A DNA stretch of 64,000 bases from Methanothrix sp. Its GTDB lineage: Archaea > Halobacteriota > Methanosarcinia > Methanotrichales > Methanotrichaceae. Position 1 is the stretch's first letter; every line of letters starts with the position of its first letter. Under the pieces are notes generated by a model. It saw only the letters and a list, made by a program, of their open reading frames with translations, was not told the DNA's origin and did no database searches. The translations under genes were made by a program, and so were the position numbers. Below are positions 34,085 through 42,721 of this stretch, one piece after another. The stretch covers positions 77,152 through 141,151 of the forward strand of contig NZ_JADJJX010000003.1 of assembly GCF_016706325.1 (NCBI RefSeq), written 5' to 3'.

Positions 34085-34579
34085 CTAGCTAGGGAAATCC
34101 TCCTCCGCCACAAGAATCTTCTCCATAGCCTGGTTTGCATCAGGTACAGCCTCTTCCAATGCTATCATCCATATACTATATGAAGTTCCATCCCATGTTT
34201 CTTCGGTTTCAAACTCCAAAGGCCTATCCAACTTGTAGCGTACCTCATCTTCTAGAAACTTTGAATTATCTCGATCCCAGCTGTTTCCAACCCTGAAATA
34301 TATATTGTACTTTCCATCAGTTATTCCTGATATTTTAAATGTCTCTTTAGATCTAATGAAGACCTCCATAAGCGGCTTTTGATTCAAATCAGTAATTACG
34401 ATAAGAGCATCCTTCTGACTATTATCGTTTATTATCGTCAGCTCTCCCAGCCCATATCTTTGCGTATCCTTTATGAATTTGCCAGTCAATGGCCGATATC
34501 CCTGCTCCTGAGCTGCCGCTGCGCAGACAAGTGCAATTAAAATAAAAATTGATATCACATATCTTTTTGTGCAGTTCAT
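34085..34579 (-). CDS. Secreted protein of a duplicated pair, short form
   Basis: A 164-residue protein with the signal peptide CTKRYVISIFILIALVCAAAA followed by a mature part rich in beta strands (GLGELTIINDNSQKDALIVI, then FKISGITDGKYNIYF). It is clearly a paralogue of the gene at 34852-35619: the first 26 residues are almost identical and similarity continues to DFP near the end. It lacks the C-terminal cysteine-rich extension of the longer paralogue. The domain of about 100 residues resembles a carboxypeptidase-regulatory-like fold, but this is a guess. Function unknown. Confidence 0.75.
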   Translation of the reverse strand: MNCTKRYVISIFILIALVCAAAAQEQGYRPLTGKFIKDTQRYGLGELTIINDNSQKDALIVITDLNQKPLMEVFIRSKETFKISGITDGKYNIYFRVGNSWDRDNSKFLEDEVRYKLDRPLEFETEETWDGTSYSIWMIALEEAVPDANQAMEKILVAEEDFPS

Positions 34580-34600
34580 CTTAATCCCAGCTAGAAACCT

Positions 34601-34819
34601 CTACTCTACCCAATTAAGATCTTTATCCACGGTTAATTTTGAGCCCGCATCAAATATCTTTCCATCTACGGTTACAGGTACGTCCAGAGTAATCTTTGTG
34701 CCATAACACTGGATGAGCATTTTACTATCTGAAATCTGAATTGATGTAACGCTTGGCCAAGGATGATGCTCATTCAGGAGCGGTTCACGTTGCATGCTTC
34801 TTGAATGACAGCCAGACAA
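34601..34819 (-). pseudogene. Fragment copied from the HEAT-repeat gene
   Basis: The 72 codons end in CYGTKITLDVPVTVDGKIFD and LTVDKDLNWVE, near-identical to the C-terminus of the HEAT-repeat protein at 35621-36316, where the same segment ends WVEVSSWD. The upstream HEAT part is missing. It stands in the same place, just before the short secreted gene, as the full gene stands before the long one, so it is the remnant of a tandem duplication of both genes. Confidence 0.75.
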
Positions 34820-34851
34820 CTCTCAAAAGATAGAAATTTCAAATTACTCTT

Positions 34852-35619
34852 TCATCTATATACAGTAACCCACCTCCAACATTCGCAATTCTCATTTGGC
34901 CCATTCCAGCCAGCGGGGCAGACTCCACAGCGCCAGCATTCTCCTAGGGCATTTGGTCCTTTCCATCCATCTGGACAGCTCTTCCCTAAATAGCCACTAA
35001 CTCTATCTATACCGCCAGATTGAGAAGGGAATATTCCAGTAGTCTCTGGCAAAGAGGCCGATTGCTGGATTGGGCTAGATAGATCAGGGCCGTTATCATT
35101 ATTATCATCATTTGCTAATTTGGGCAGGGCAGGAAAATCCTCCTCAGATACTGGAACCATCCCTATGGCTTCATTTACGTTAGGTGCAGCATATTTTAAA
35201 GCAACTGCCCGCTCGCTGCAGATTTTTTCAGTAGAAATTTGTTTGGTATTGAATTCAAGCGCTCTATTTAATTTATATAATACTTCATTTTCCTGGAACA
35301 TTAGATCAGTTTGAATCAGCCCCTTTCCAAGCTTGAAATATATGTCGTACTGGCCATCATTTATCTCCGTGATTCTGAATGACTCTCCAGACCTTATGAA
35401 GACTTCTATTAGTGGTTCCTTATTTAAATTAGTGAGCACTGCAAGAGCATCTCTGTTGCGGTCGTCATTAGTTATTACCAGCTCTCCACATCCATTCCTT
35501 AACATATCTTTTATAAACGTGCCAGTCGATGGTCGATATCCCTGCCCCTGAGCTGATGCTGCGCAGACAAGTGCAATTAGAATAAAAATTGATATCACAT
35601 ATCTTTTTGTGCAGTTCAT
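34852..35619 (-). CDS. Secreted protein of a duplicated pair, long form
   Basis: A 255-residue protein: signal peptide CTKRYVISIFILIALVCAASA, a beta-rich domain matching the short paralogue (to DFP near residue 165), an Asp/Asn/Ser linker, then a C-terminal segment with two repeats of the type C-P-x-GW-x-GPN-x-x-ECW (SCPDGWKGPNALGECW, VCPAGWNGPNENCECW). The repeat cysteines and tryptophans suggest a small disulfide-linked binding module. It starts right after the HEAT-repeat gene (stop to start spacing of one base), so the two were co-transcribed before the IS insertion. Confidence 0.75.
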   Translation of the reverse strand: MNCTKRYVISIFILIALVCAASAQGQGYRPSTGTFIKDMLRNGCGELVITNDDRNRDALAVLTNLNKEPLIEVFIRSGESFRITEINDGQYDIYFKLGKGLIQTDLMFQENEVLYKLNRALEFNTKQISTEKICSERAVALKYAAPNVNEAIGMVPVSEEDFPALPKLANDDNNDNGPDLSSPIQQSASLPETTGIFPSQSGGIDRVSGYLGKSCPDGWKGPNALGECWRCGVCPAGWNGPNENCECWRWVTVYR

Positions 35620-36325
35620 CTTAATCCCAGCTTGAAACCTCGACCCAATTGAGATCTTTATCCACAGTTAATTTCGAACCAGCATCAAATGTCTTCCCAT
35701 CTACGGTTACAGGTACGTCCAGAGTAATCTTTGTGCCATAGCCTTGGATAACTGCATCCCCATTCTTAATCTCTATTTGTGTTAGATTTAAATCCCAACC
35801 TTCATCTGTTACCTTAGTCACATTTCCTTCTGTCCGCACCCCATAAATCCCCAAGGCTCCTTCAGGATAAGTCGCCAGGATTTGGGAATATGTGGGTAAT
35901 GCCTTTGCAGATATGTTTTCTTGTGGAAATTGTACTCGTCCTACTGCATTTGTGCTCTTCTCTCGCCATTCCATCCATTTTTGCTGATCCTTGTCTAAAT
36001 CCACTCCAGTGATCTTCCGCAAAGCTAATGCTGAACTATCTTGGACTTTTATGTCTTCATCTTTTAGTCTATTAATCAAAGGATCAATTGCTTCAACTGA
36101 TCTAATATCCCCTAATGCCCTGGCTGCCCGGTTTCGAATTTTGCTATTGCTATCGTTCAAGGCAACCAGCAGTGGATCAATTAGAGGCTCTGAACTTGAT
36201 TGCAGGTTAGAGGGATCGATAGGCATTGATGAAATTGCCGCTAAACCAGTCTCGTTATAAAGGCGATAGATCGCAATATTAACCCCATGGGATGTGTTTA
36301 TATTTTCTTTAACGCTGGCTGTACC

Positions 36326-37497
36326 GGTCGTGAATCTACAATCGGCTGTTATTTATATAACCTATTCCTATATGCTACATGGGGTGTAGCAAAATGGGCA
36401 AAAGAGGTCCAAAGCCTCGATTCTTGGATGTAGCATGCCCGAATGAGCAGTGCAATCTATTTGGAATTGCTGGGAAAGGAAACGTCACTGTGTACGGAAC
36501 TTACAAGATAAGCTCCGGCAAGGTCAGGAAATATATTTGCCACACATGTGGTACCAGATTCTGTGATAGAACTAACACTGCATTCTATGACACAAGAACA
36601 AACGAAGAAAAGATCAAGCTGGCTCTAAAAATGGCCATGCGTGGAATGAGTGTCTTAGGAATAGCTGAGATCCTTGAGTCAAAACCATCTACTGTAAGCA
36701 CTTGGATCTCGAAAGCAGCAAAGCATAGTGAAAAAGTCAATGAAGTTGTCTTGAAGGATGTAGAGACCCCAAAGGTAGAGATGGACGAGGCATGGACTTT
36801 TGTGGGGAAAAACACTACCCAGAGAAGGTGAATACGAAGATAAAGGAACTTGGATCTGGATAAGCATGGCTGCAAATTGCAGGTTGGTGCTTTCACATGT
36901 TATCGGTGAGCGATCTCAGGAAAATGCAGATCAGCTCGTTTCAAATACTGCCAAAAGACTCAGATCAATGCCGCTCTTTGTGACAGATGGATTAAGACTA
37001 TATGCAGCAGCTCTTCGAAAGCAATATGGAAAACTACAGCCGTTCGCACCAACAGGCAAGCGAGGGCGACCTCGAAGTCCTAAATTAATCGTAGATGAAC
37101 TATTACAATATGCTCAAGTCATTAAAATGAGGGTCAACGGTAGACTAAAAAAGTGGTCAAGAGAATCATATTTGGCAAAGATATAGACCACAAAATGATA
37201 TCTACCAGCTACATTGAACGGCAAAACCTGACATGCAGACAAGATAATAACCGCATATCAAGGAAAACCATAGGTTTCTCTAAGGAGACTGCAGAATTGA
37301 ATAACCAAATGACCCTATATTTCGCGCACTTCAACTACTGCCGAAAGCATCGTGCTCTAAAATATAGAAATGAGATGGGCATAACGAAGTTCAATAGTCC
37401 CGCGAAGCAAGCTGGCTTAATCGATCATGTCTGGAGCTTGCAGGAACTCTTGACTTTTCCATATTACAAAACTCAAACCCATTAGAGGCTCACGACC
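36326..37497 (+). mobile_element. IS1-family insertion sequence, complete ends
   Basis: The 1172-bp element has imperfect inverted ends: left GGTCGTGAATCTACAAT, right (reverse complement) GGTCGTGAGCCTCTAAT, 13 of 17 matching. It is flanked by the direct repeat GGCTGTACC at 36317-36325 and 37498-37506. A 9-bp duplication is usual for IS1. Its content is one transposase gene in three frames. It splits the HEAT-repeat gene and points against it. Confidence 0.9.
36379..37485 (+). pseudogene. IS1-family transposase with two frameshifts
   Basis: Three overlapping frames together make one DDE transposase. Part 1 (36379-36831) holds a zinc ribbon (CPNEQCNLFG, CHTCGTRFCDR), a helix-turn-helix (MSVLGIAEILESKPSTVSTW) and the first catalytic Asp in EMDEAWTFV. 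Part 2 (to 37186) holds FVTDGLRLYAAAL with the second Asp. Part 3 (37153-37485) holds TSYIERQNLTCRQ with the Glu. The frame changes at an A5 run (36808-36812) and at an A6 run (37147-37152). IS1 itself uses a programmed shift between two genes, but archaeal members of this type are, as far as I know, usually one frame; two shifts suggest decay or sequence error. Confidence 0.85.
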
Positions 37498-37704
37498 GGC
37501 TGTACCACCAGGGCGATAATTGCCATCGGCTTGTACTGCAACTGAAATAAAATCTGTATTTGTTGGGCCGATGATTTCCACATTACCGGATATGACTTCA
37601 ATTCCCCATAAAGAGGACCCTTGCAATAAAATATCTCCGCCAATACACAGATTACAGCATACAATTCCAAAGAGTATGCCAGTCAAGATTAACCTTATCT
37701 TCAC

Positions 37705-38220
37705 AGAAATACCTTCTCATCATCTGTCCCATGCTAATATAGCAGGTCAATAATGATAAATATTTCGGCTCCTCGCTGTTTTGTGTGGGTGGATTTAAGG
37801 AATCGCTAATCCTATAGCTTGGTCCTTATAGCGTCATGACGGCCGGGAATTTGGGATTATCATGAGATGTGTCGCTACCTACCGACTCTACGCCGGGATT
37901 CATGCCTGATATTATCACGATTGAGTCCGCCTGCCGCTATCCTGAAGTTACCCACATGGAATAGCGAAGAGCCAATGTTTCTGAATGACATATACGTTGG
38001 ATTGAACCCCTCTCTAAGTAGACAAAAAGTCAAACCCCATGAACAAGTTGTCCCTGTAAGAAGGATGAAAAACCCGATAAATCGGTCTTTTTAAACCAAT
38101 AGATTGATATGAGCATGAAGGCTGCACATTGCTTGAGACCCTGATCTTGATACTGATCCCGATAGTTAAACCCGCACCTAAGAGATAAGATGGGAGAGAA
38201 AAAATAGCAGACTCAACCAT
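37705..38220. other. Gene-free stretch between the HEAT gene and pyrG
   Basis: About 515 bases. The A+T-rich part at 37735-37760 likely holds the promoter of the interrupted secreted gene. A symmetric hairpin lies at 38068-38092. Short open frames in between show no signal peptide or domain I can recognise. Confidence 0.45.
38068..38092. terminator. Symmetric hairpin flanked by A-run and T-run
   Basis: The sequence AAAAAC-CCGAT-AA-ATCGG-TCTTTTT has five-base arms with an A-run before and a T-run after, so it can act in both directions. It would end minus-strand transcription of pyrG, whose stop is at 38221, or plus-strand transcription from the left. Confidence 0.5.
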
Positions 38221-39825
38221 CTAATCTTTTCTCCTCCCCTTCATCGCCCCCACAAACGCCAGGAACGGCGGCGAAGGCCGGCCCGGCCGGGACTTCATCT
38301 CAGGATGGAACTGCGAAGCGAAGAAGAAGGGATGCTCAGGTATCTCGCAGATCTCCATCAGCTCACCATTCCTGCCGGAGAATATCATCCCCTTCTCCTC
38401 TATGGGCTTGATATAGGCGGGATTGACCTCATAGCGGTGCCTGTGCCTCTCCACGATATCTGTTCTGTCATAAATCCTGTGCGCCAGGCTGCCCTCCGGC
38501 AAATGAGCAGGATAATTTCCCAGCCTCATGCTCGCCCCCATCTCCCTGATCTTCTCCTGCTCGGGCAGTAGAGCAATCACCGGATGGGGAGTCTCCCCAA
38601 ACTCTGTGCTCCCCGCCCCATCCAGGCCGCAGACATTGCGGGCGAACTCGATCACCGCAAGTTGCATGCCAAAGCAGATCCCCAGATACGGCACCTTCAT
38701 CTCCCGCGCATACTGTATAGCCTTGATCTTCCCCTCCGTCCCCCGGGGGCCAAAGCCCCCTGGCACCAGAATGCCATCCGCCTCGCGCAGGATGAGATCG
38801 GCAGAGCCGCGCTCCAGATCCTCAGCATCGATCCACACAATCTCCGGCCTGACCCCGGCCTCGATTCCTGCATGCTTCAAGGACTCCCGTATGGAGAGGT
38901 AGGCATCCTCCATGGGCTCAGCGCACTGCTCGCCCACAGTGTACTTGCCGACGATCGCCACCTTCACCGATCCGGTGGCTGCCTCCATCTTCGCTACGAA
39001 CTCATCCCAGTCCTTCCTCTCCTCCAGAGGAAAGAGCCTCATCTCCCTCATGATGTACCTGGCAACCCCCTCCGCCTCCATCTGCAGGGGCAGCTTGTAG
39101 ATGTCATCGGCATCATGAGCGCTGATCACCGCCTCTGTGGGCACATCGCAGAACTGGGCGATCTTGGCCTTGGTCTCAGCCAGAAGGGGACGCGCACAGC
39201 GAACTACGATCATGTCCGGCTGCAGGCCCAGCTCCCTCATCACCTTCACACTATGCTGGGTGGGCTTGGTCTTCTGCTCTCCATCGGTGGTGGAGGGGGC
39301 GAGGGTAACATGGACGAAGAAGATGTTTCCCGACTCCTCATACTTCAGCTGACGCATGGCCTCCAGGAAGGGCATGGACTCGATATCGCCCACCGTTCCC
39401 CCCACCTCGACCAGGCATATCTCGCAGCCCCCCTCCCGGGAGACCTGGCGGATTCGTTTCTTGATCTCCTCGGTGATGTGGGGGATGATCTGGACGGTCT
39501 TGCCCAGATACTCCCCCCGCCGCTCCTTCTCTATCACTGTACTGTAGACCTTGCCGGTGGTGATATTGTGATCACGGGTCAGCTCGACATCCAAGAATCG
39601 CTCATAGTTCCCCAGGTCCAAATCCACCTCTCCCCCATCCTTGAGAACGTAGACCTCGCCATGTTGAAATGGGCTCATGAGGCCGGCATCGATATTGATG
39701 TAGGGATCGATCTTTATGGCTGTGACCTTATAACCCCGGTTCATGAGCAGCCTGCCGATGGAGGCCGCAGTTATGCCTTTCCCAAGGCCGCTCATAACCC
39801 CGCCTGTGACCACGATATATCTCAT
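38221..39825 (-). CDS. pyrG: CTP synthase
   Basis: A 534-residue enzyme that makes CTP from UTP, ATP and glutamine. The N-terminal synthetase domain opens with YIVVTGGVMSGLGKGITAAS, includes KIDPYINIDAG and the metal/ATP residues around GEVYVLKDGGEVDLDLGNYERF. The C-terminal class I glutaminase has PGGFGPRGTEGK, the nucleophile Cys in YLGICFGMQLAVIEFAR and the His-Glu pair in QFHPEMKSRPGRP. Length is standard. Its ATG lies 3 bases after the stop of the upstream acidic membrane protein when the frameshifts there are corrected, so the two probably share a transcript. Confidence 0.97.
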   Translation of the reverse strand: MRYIVVTGGVMSGLGKGITAASIGRLLMNRGYKVTAIKIDPYINIDAGLMSPFQHGEVYVLKDGGEVDLDLGNYERFLDVELTRDHNITTGKVYSTVIEKERRGEYLGKTVQIIPHITEEIKKRIRQVSREGGCEICLVEVGGTVGDIESMPFLEAMRQLKYEESGNIFFVHVTLAPSTTDGEQKTKPTQHSVKVMRELGLQPDMIVVRCARPLLAETKAKIAQFCDVPTEAVISAHDADDIYKLPLQMEAEGVARYIMREMRLFPLEERKDWDEFVAKMEAATGSVKVAIVGKYTVGEQCAEPMEDAYLSIRESLKHAGIEAGVRPEIVWIDAEDLERGSADLILREADGILVPGGFGPRGTEGKIKAIQYAREMKVPYLGICFGMQLAVIEFARNVCGLDGAGSTEFGETPHPVIALLPEQEKIREMGASMRLGNYPAHLPEGSLAHRIYDRTDIVERHRHRYEVNPAYIKPIEEKGMIFSGRNGELMEICEIPEHPFFFASQFHPEMKSRPGRPSPPFLAFVGAMKGRRKD

Positions 39826-39828
39826 TTT

Positions 39829-41050
39829 TCACGCCTTCAGGAGCGTAGCCGCTCCGTATATGATAAGGGTGACGATCAGAATCGATGATACTAAAGCCCC
39901 GGGAAACTCAGGAATGCTCTCGGTGATGAATGTCAGAACCAATGTGCTGACCAGGCCCAAGAATATGATTGCAGGGATGATCTGCATCGCTCCAATTGCG
40001 CTGCCGAAGTCGTCCTCCTCGATTCCCTCCTCGATTCCCCCCTCGATCCCCCCTCGATCCCCCCCTCGATCCCCCCCTCGATTCCCTCCTCAATCATCTC
40101 TCCTGAGCTGATCGAATCGGGGTCGAATTGCTTATTGAGCTCATCATTCCCAAGCTCTGCACCGTGGACCGCCCTCCTGCCCGCCCTATGGCCGAAGAGG
40201 CTCTCAGTATTCCTGTCGCCCCTATCGATCCGCTCAGTCCAGTCGCTCTGCAACCCCTGCCCTCTCCGGAGGTGATGGGAGAAATCAGGATCATCATCTC
40301 CGCTAATGTTATCATCGGCGGCAAAATAGTCATCCTCTCCAGAGAGATCCTCGACCCGGCGGACACGCCGGGCGGACCGATACCTCTCTAAATCTGCATC
40401 CTTTGAGAATGAGATGTATCGGTCCTCTTTCTCCTCCACCTCGCTCTGGCCGCCTCCAACCGGGATGAATTCTGTATCCTGGTCATCTGTTGAGCCGTCG
40501 AGATCATGGCTCCTATCCTCCCCCCCTCATCCATTCCATTCGGATCAATTGGATCGATCATATCCAGAGCGATCCCGTTTAGATCTGGATTCTCTTCCCC
40601 TTCCCGGCGACCCTCTGCATCCTCCTCTCCTGCTGGGACGATCTCCCGGACCCGGGCTCTGGATGCAGGCCTGCCCAGTCGCCTGGATTGGGCCATGGGG
40701 AGAGAGCGACCAGGCCTCTCGAAAGGCACAGAATCCTGCAGAATGGTTATGGGCACCCGGCTCTCACCACTTCTGCTCTGCAGGATGATCTCTCCCTCCA
40801 GCCGGTCTGTATCCTCGGGCATTCGGGCAAAGATGGGAATGATCTGTCTCCCCTTCACATGGCTGTCCTGCTTTCGGAAGCGAAGCACATTGATGATGGG
40901 ATCGCTGGCCAGCAAAGAGATATCCAAAGGCTCTTCATCATTGATGAGCACGAGGTTGAAGATGGTCTCCTCACCGGGAAGAAGATGAAGGACGATGGGC
41001 TCTTTGATCTCATCTCCCCCGTCGATGCGAACAACATGGTCCAATCCCAA
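39829..41050 (-). CDS. Acidic protein with C-terminal membrane segments, frameshifted
   Basis: Three frames on the minus strand join into one likely protein of about 405 residues. Residues 1-115 (MGLDHVVRIDGGDEIKEPIV ...) form a beta-rich domain. A long, acidic, low-complexity middle follows (DGSTDDQDTEFIPVGGG, EDLSGEDDYFAADD, repeated EGIEGG units). The end has two membrane segments (IIPAIIFLGLVSTLVLTF, SSILIVTLIIYGAATLLKA). The frame shifts at a C7 run (40520-40526) and within the C-rich repeat 40033-40082. Both are homopolymer sites, so the breaks may be sequence errors. Family not recognised; the layout of soluble domain, acidic linker and tail anchor suggests a membrane-tethered factor. 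Confidence 0.6.
40033..40090. repeat. 11-bp C-rich tandem repeat within the acidic protein gene
   Basis: Six or so units of the type CTCGATCCCCC (C count four to seven) follow each other and encode EGIEGG-like residues on the minus strand. Changing C counts move the reading frame, and the downstream membrane segments are in a different frame from the part before the repeat. Confidence 0.85.
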
Positions 41051-41093
41051 TCCCCCCTCTCAGAACTCTTGCATGATACATCCATATGACACC

Positions 41094-41143
41094 GTCATAT
41101 GCTGTCATATGCTGTCATATGCTGTCATATGCTGTCATATGCT
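41094..41143. repeat. Five copies of GTCATATGCT between a TATA box and the gene at 41050
   Basis: The decamer repeats perfectly five times with a CATATG palindrome in each. On the minus strand a TATA-like stretch AAATATTTATACAAC lies at about 41154-41168, so transcription should start near 41130, inside the array. The 10-bp spacing places every palindrome on the same face of the helix. This looks like an operator or a structured leader. Confidence 0.75.
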
Positions 41144-41285
41144 GCTACATAATGTTGTATAAATATTTCGCCTGTGAGGCAGGACTCCCACTTCACCTCG
41201 CCCCCTCCTCCCGCCCCTTCATCCCTCCTCCTATCCCGTGCCCTCCAGCCTCGAATAGGGGAAGACAGCCATCCCATAGGCATGA

Positions 41286-41468
41286 TCAGTCTCGTAGGTC
41301 CGGCGGGAGCATATTGGGGATCCCATCCTCAATGGGATAGGCCTCATTGCAGGCCGGGCAGCAGAGCCTGCCGGTTAGTATCTCCACCTCATTCTCTTCG
41401 AATACCTCCAAGGTCAGATCCCCTTTGCATAGCGGGCAGGCCAGGATATCGAGAAGATCGCGTCTCAT
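41286..41468 (-). CDS. Trm112-like zinc-ribbon protein
   Basis: A 60-residue protein starting MRRDLLDILACPLCKGDLTL, with the second half CCPACNEAYPIEDGIPNMLP. The two CxxC pairs and the IPNMLP ending match the Trm112/UPF0434 family. In archaea and eukaryotes Trm112 is the small activator of several tRNA, rRNA and protein methyltransferases. The frame is open 20 codons further upstream, but the family starts at this methionine, and a TATA box sits about 25 bases before it. It follows top6A on the same strand. Confidence 0.85.
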   Translation of the reverse strand: MRRDLLDILACPLCKGDLTLEVFEENEVEILTGRLCCPACNEAYPIEDGIPNMLPPDLRD

Positions 41469-41485
41469 CGCCGGCTGATCTGTTC

Positions 41486-41500
41486 TTATAAAGTATAAAT
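41486..41500 (-). promoter_or_regulatory. TATA box of the Trm112-like gene
   Basis: Read on the minus strand, ATTTATACTTTATAA lies 18-32 bases before the ATG at 41468. Archaeal start sites fall about 25 bases downstream of TATA, so the transcript would be leaderless or nearly so. This supports the shorter start. Confidence 0.6.
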
Positions 41501-41528
41501 CTTTGCTCCAGCGAGAGTCGATGATCAC

Positions 41529-42665
41529 TCAGATGATCCCCATCTCCGCCAACCTCTCAGGCAGATAGGTCTTGGTGACGAAGTCCAGCCCCTTTCCAGC
41601 AAAAGCCTGCTGCTCAGCCTTCTTCTTGAGGTCTATCTGCAGACGGATCTGCCGTTCCCAGTAGGGATTGGCAAACCTTGGATCGGAGAGCTCGCTCTTT
41701 AGGGCCCGAAGATCCTTGTCCGTGAGCTTGTCAGTGGATAGGTTGTAGTCCACGATATCACTGGGCTGCACCCCCAGGAAGCGGGCCTTGGGGGTCACCA
41801 GGTGCTCGGATAGATGGGCGCTCTTGATCGCTCCATAGGCGATGCTGGCAAAGATGCGATAGGACCAGGGGTCCCCATCGGTGAAGACCACCACCGGCAG
41901 GTCCAGCTCATTGTTCAGCCTCTTTATGATCCGCCGGGTGGACCTGGCAGGCTGGCCCTTGATGTGAACCAGGATGGCTTTATACTCCTCATCAAAGCCG
42001 TTCTCTATCAACCGGGCATACATTCCGCCGGTCTCAACGGCCATGACCATCTGGGCATCATGGCTGATGAACTCGATGTTGTCCACATTGAAGGGTATCT
42101 GATAGCCGGCCTCGCCCACATCCTCCTGGCAGTGCATCTGCTTCTCCCCCCGGCGGGTCTGCTCTTTCAGGCGCAGTGGCCCGAAGACTGCTGCCCCATC
42201 CTCCTCCGGGCGGACATGAAAGTCCTCTCTATGCAGATTGGTTACGATCTCCATGTCCTCGATCAGCCGATCGCTCTCTGCCTGCTCATTGAACTTGGCT
42301 ATATCCCAGTTCTCGGAGATGTAGTAGATCTCTCTCAATGTCGAGCCCCGATTGTTCTTGAGATGCTCATCTATCAGCAGCTCTGTCAGGTGGACGGTCT
42401 TGAGAAGGGTCTTGGCCCCCCGTACTGTCTTGACGCTGCGCATCGTCTCCTGATCTCCATAGACCCAGACATCATCTCTGCTGGAGAACTCTATATTGCT
42501 CTTGGTCCTGGAGGGCAGAGAGATATGAGGCACAACTCCCCGCTGAAACTGGCTGTAGAGCGACTCTGCCAGGCGGAGAAGATTCTCCTCCGCCCTCTTC
42601 GAGCGGGGATCCGTCCCTGGCCTCTCCGAGCTCAACTTATCCTTTGATCCCTTCGATCCTGCCAT
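41529..42665 (-). CDS. top6A: DNA topoisomerase VI subunit A
   Basis: A 378-residue Spo11-type subunit that cuts DNA. The catalytic Tyr is in GSTLREIYYISENW near residue 115, within the winged-helix (5Y-CAP) domain. The Toprim domain shows the Glu in MAVETGGMYARL and the Asp pair in VFTDGDPWSYRIF. Length is typical of archaeal A subunits. The gene follows top6B by 56 bases on the same strand, the usual archaeal arrangement. The A2B2 enzyme removes supercoils and decatenates chromosomes and is normally essential in methanogens. Confidence 0.97.
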   Translation of the reverse strand: MAGSKGSKDKLSSERPGTDPRSKRAEENLLRLAESLYSQFQRGVVPHISLPSRTKSNIEFSSRDDVWVYGDQETMRSVKTVRGAKTLLKTVHLTELLIDEHLKNNRGSTLREIYYISENWDIAKFNEQAESDRLIEDMEIVTNLHREDFHVRPEEDGAAVFGPLRLKEQTRRGEKQMHCQEDVGEAGYQIPFNVDNIEFISHDAQMVMAVETGGMYARLIENGFDEEYKAILVHIKGQPARSTRRIIKRLNNELDLPVVVFTDGDPWSYRIFASIAYGAIKSAHLSEHLVTPKARFLGVQPSDIVDYNLSTDKLTDKDLRALKSELSDPRFANPYWERQIRLQIDLKKKAEQQAFAGKGLDFVTKTYLPERLAEMGII

Positions 42666-42721
42666 GCCCTCACACCGTTATCCTGAGCCCTTTTATCTCT
42701 CAGTCGAGGCCCCCTCATTCA

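Larger units (their letters stand above)
35621..37704 (-). pseudogene. Secreted HEAT-repeat protein gene interrupted by an IS1-family element
   Basis: The gene starts at 37704 with signal peptide RLILTGILFGIVCCNLCIGG and reads to GNYRPGGTA at the element border. The rest continues from the other border, GTASVKENINTSHG, through HEAT repeats (PLIDPLLVALNDSNSKIRNR, EAIDPLINRLKDEDIKVQDS) to a C-terminal beta domain ending WVEVSSWD at 35621. Removing 36326-37497 and one copy of the 9-bp duplication rejoins the halves in frame as one protein of 300 residues. HEAT repeats of this PBS-lyase type bind proteins. The remaining 3' part (from the ATG at 36226) has lost its signal peptide and is probably not exported. 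Confidence 0.9.

Noticed and set aside
38584..39888. A 434-residue plus-strand frame opposite pyrG
   Set aside because: It lies fully antisense to CTP synthase, whose motifs are complete; it is a by-product of G+C-rich codon use.
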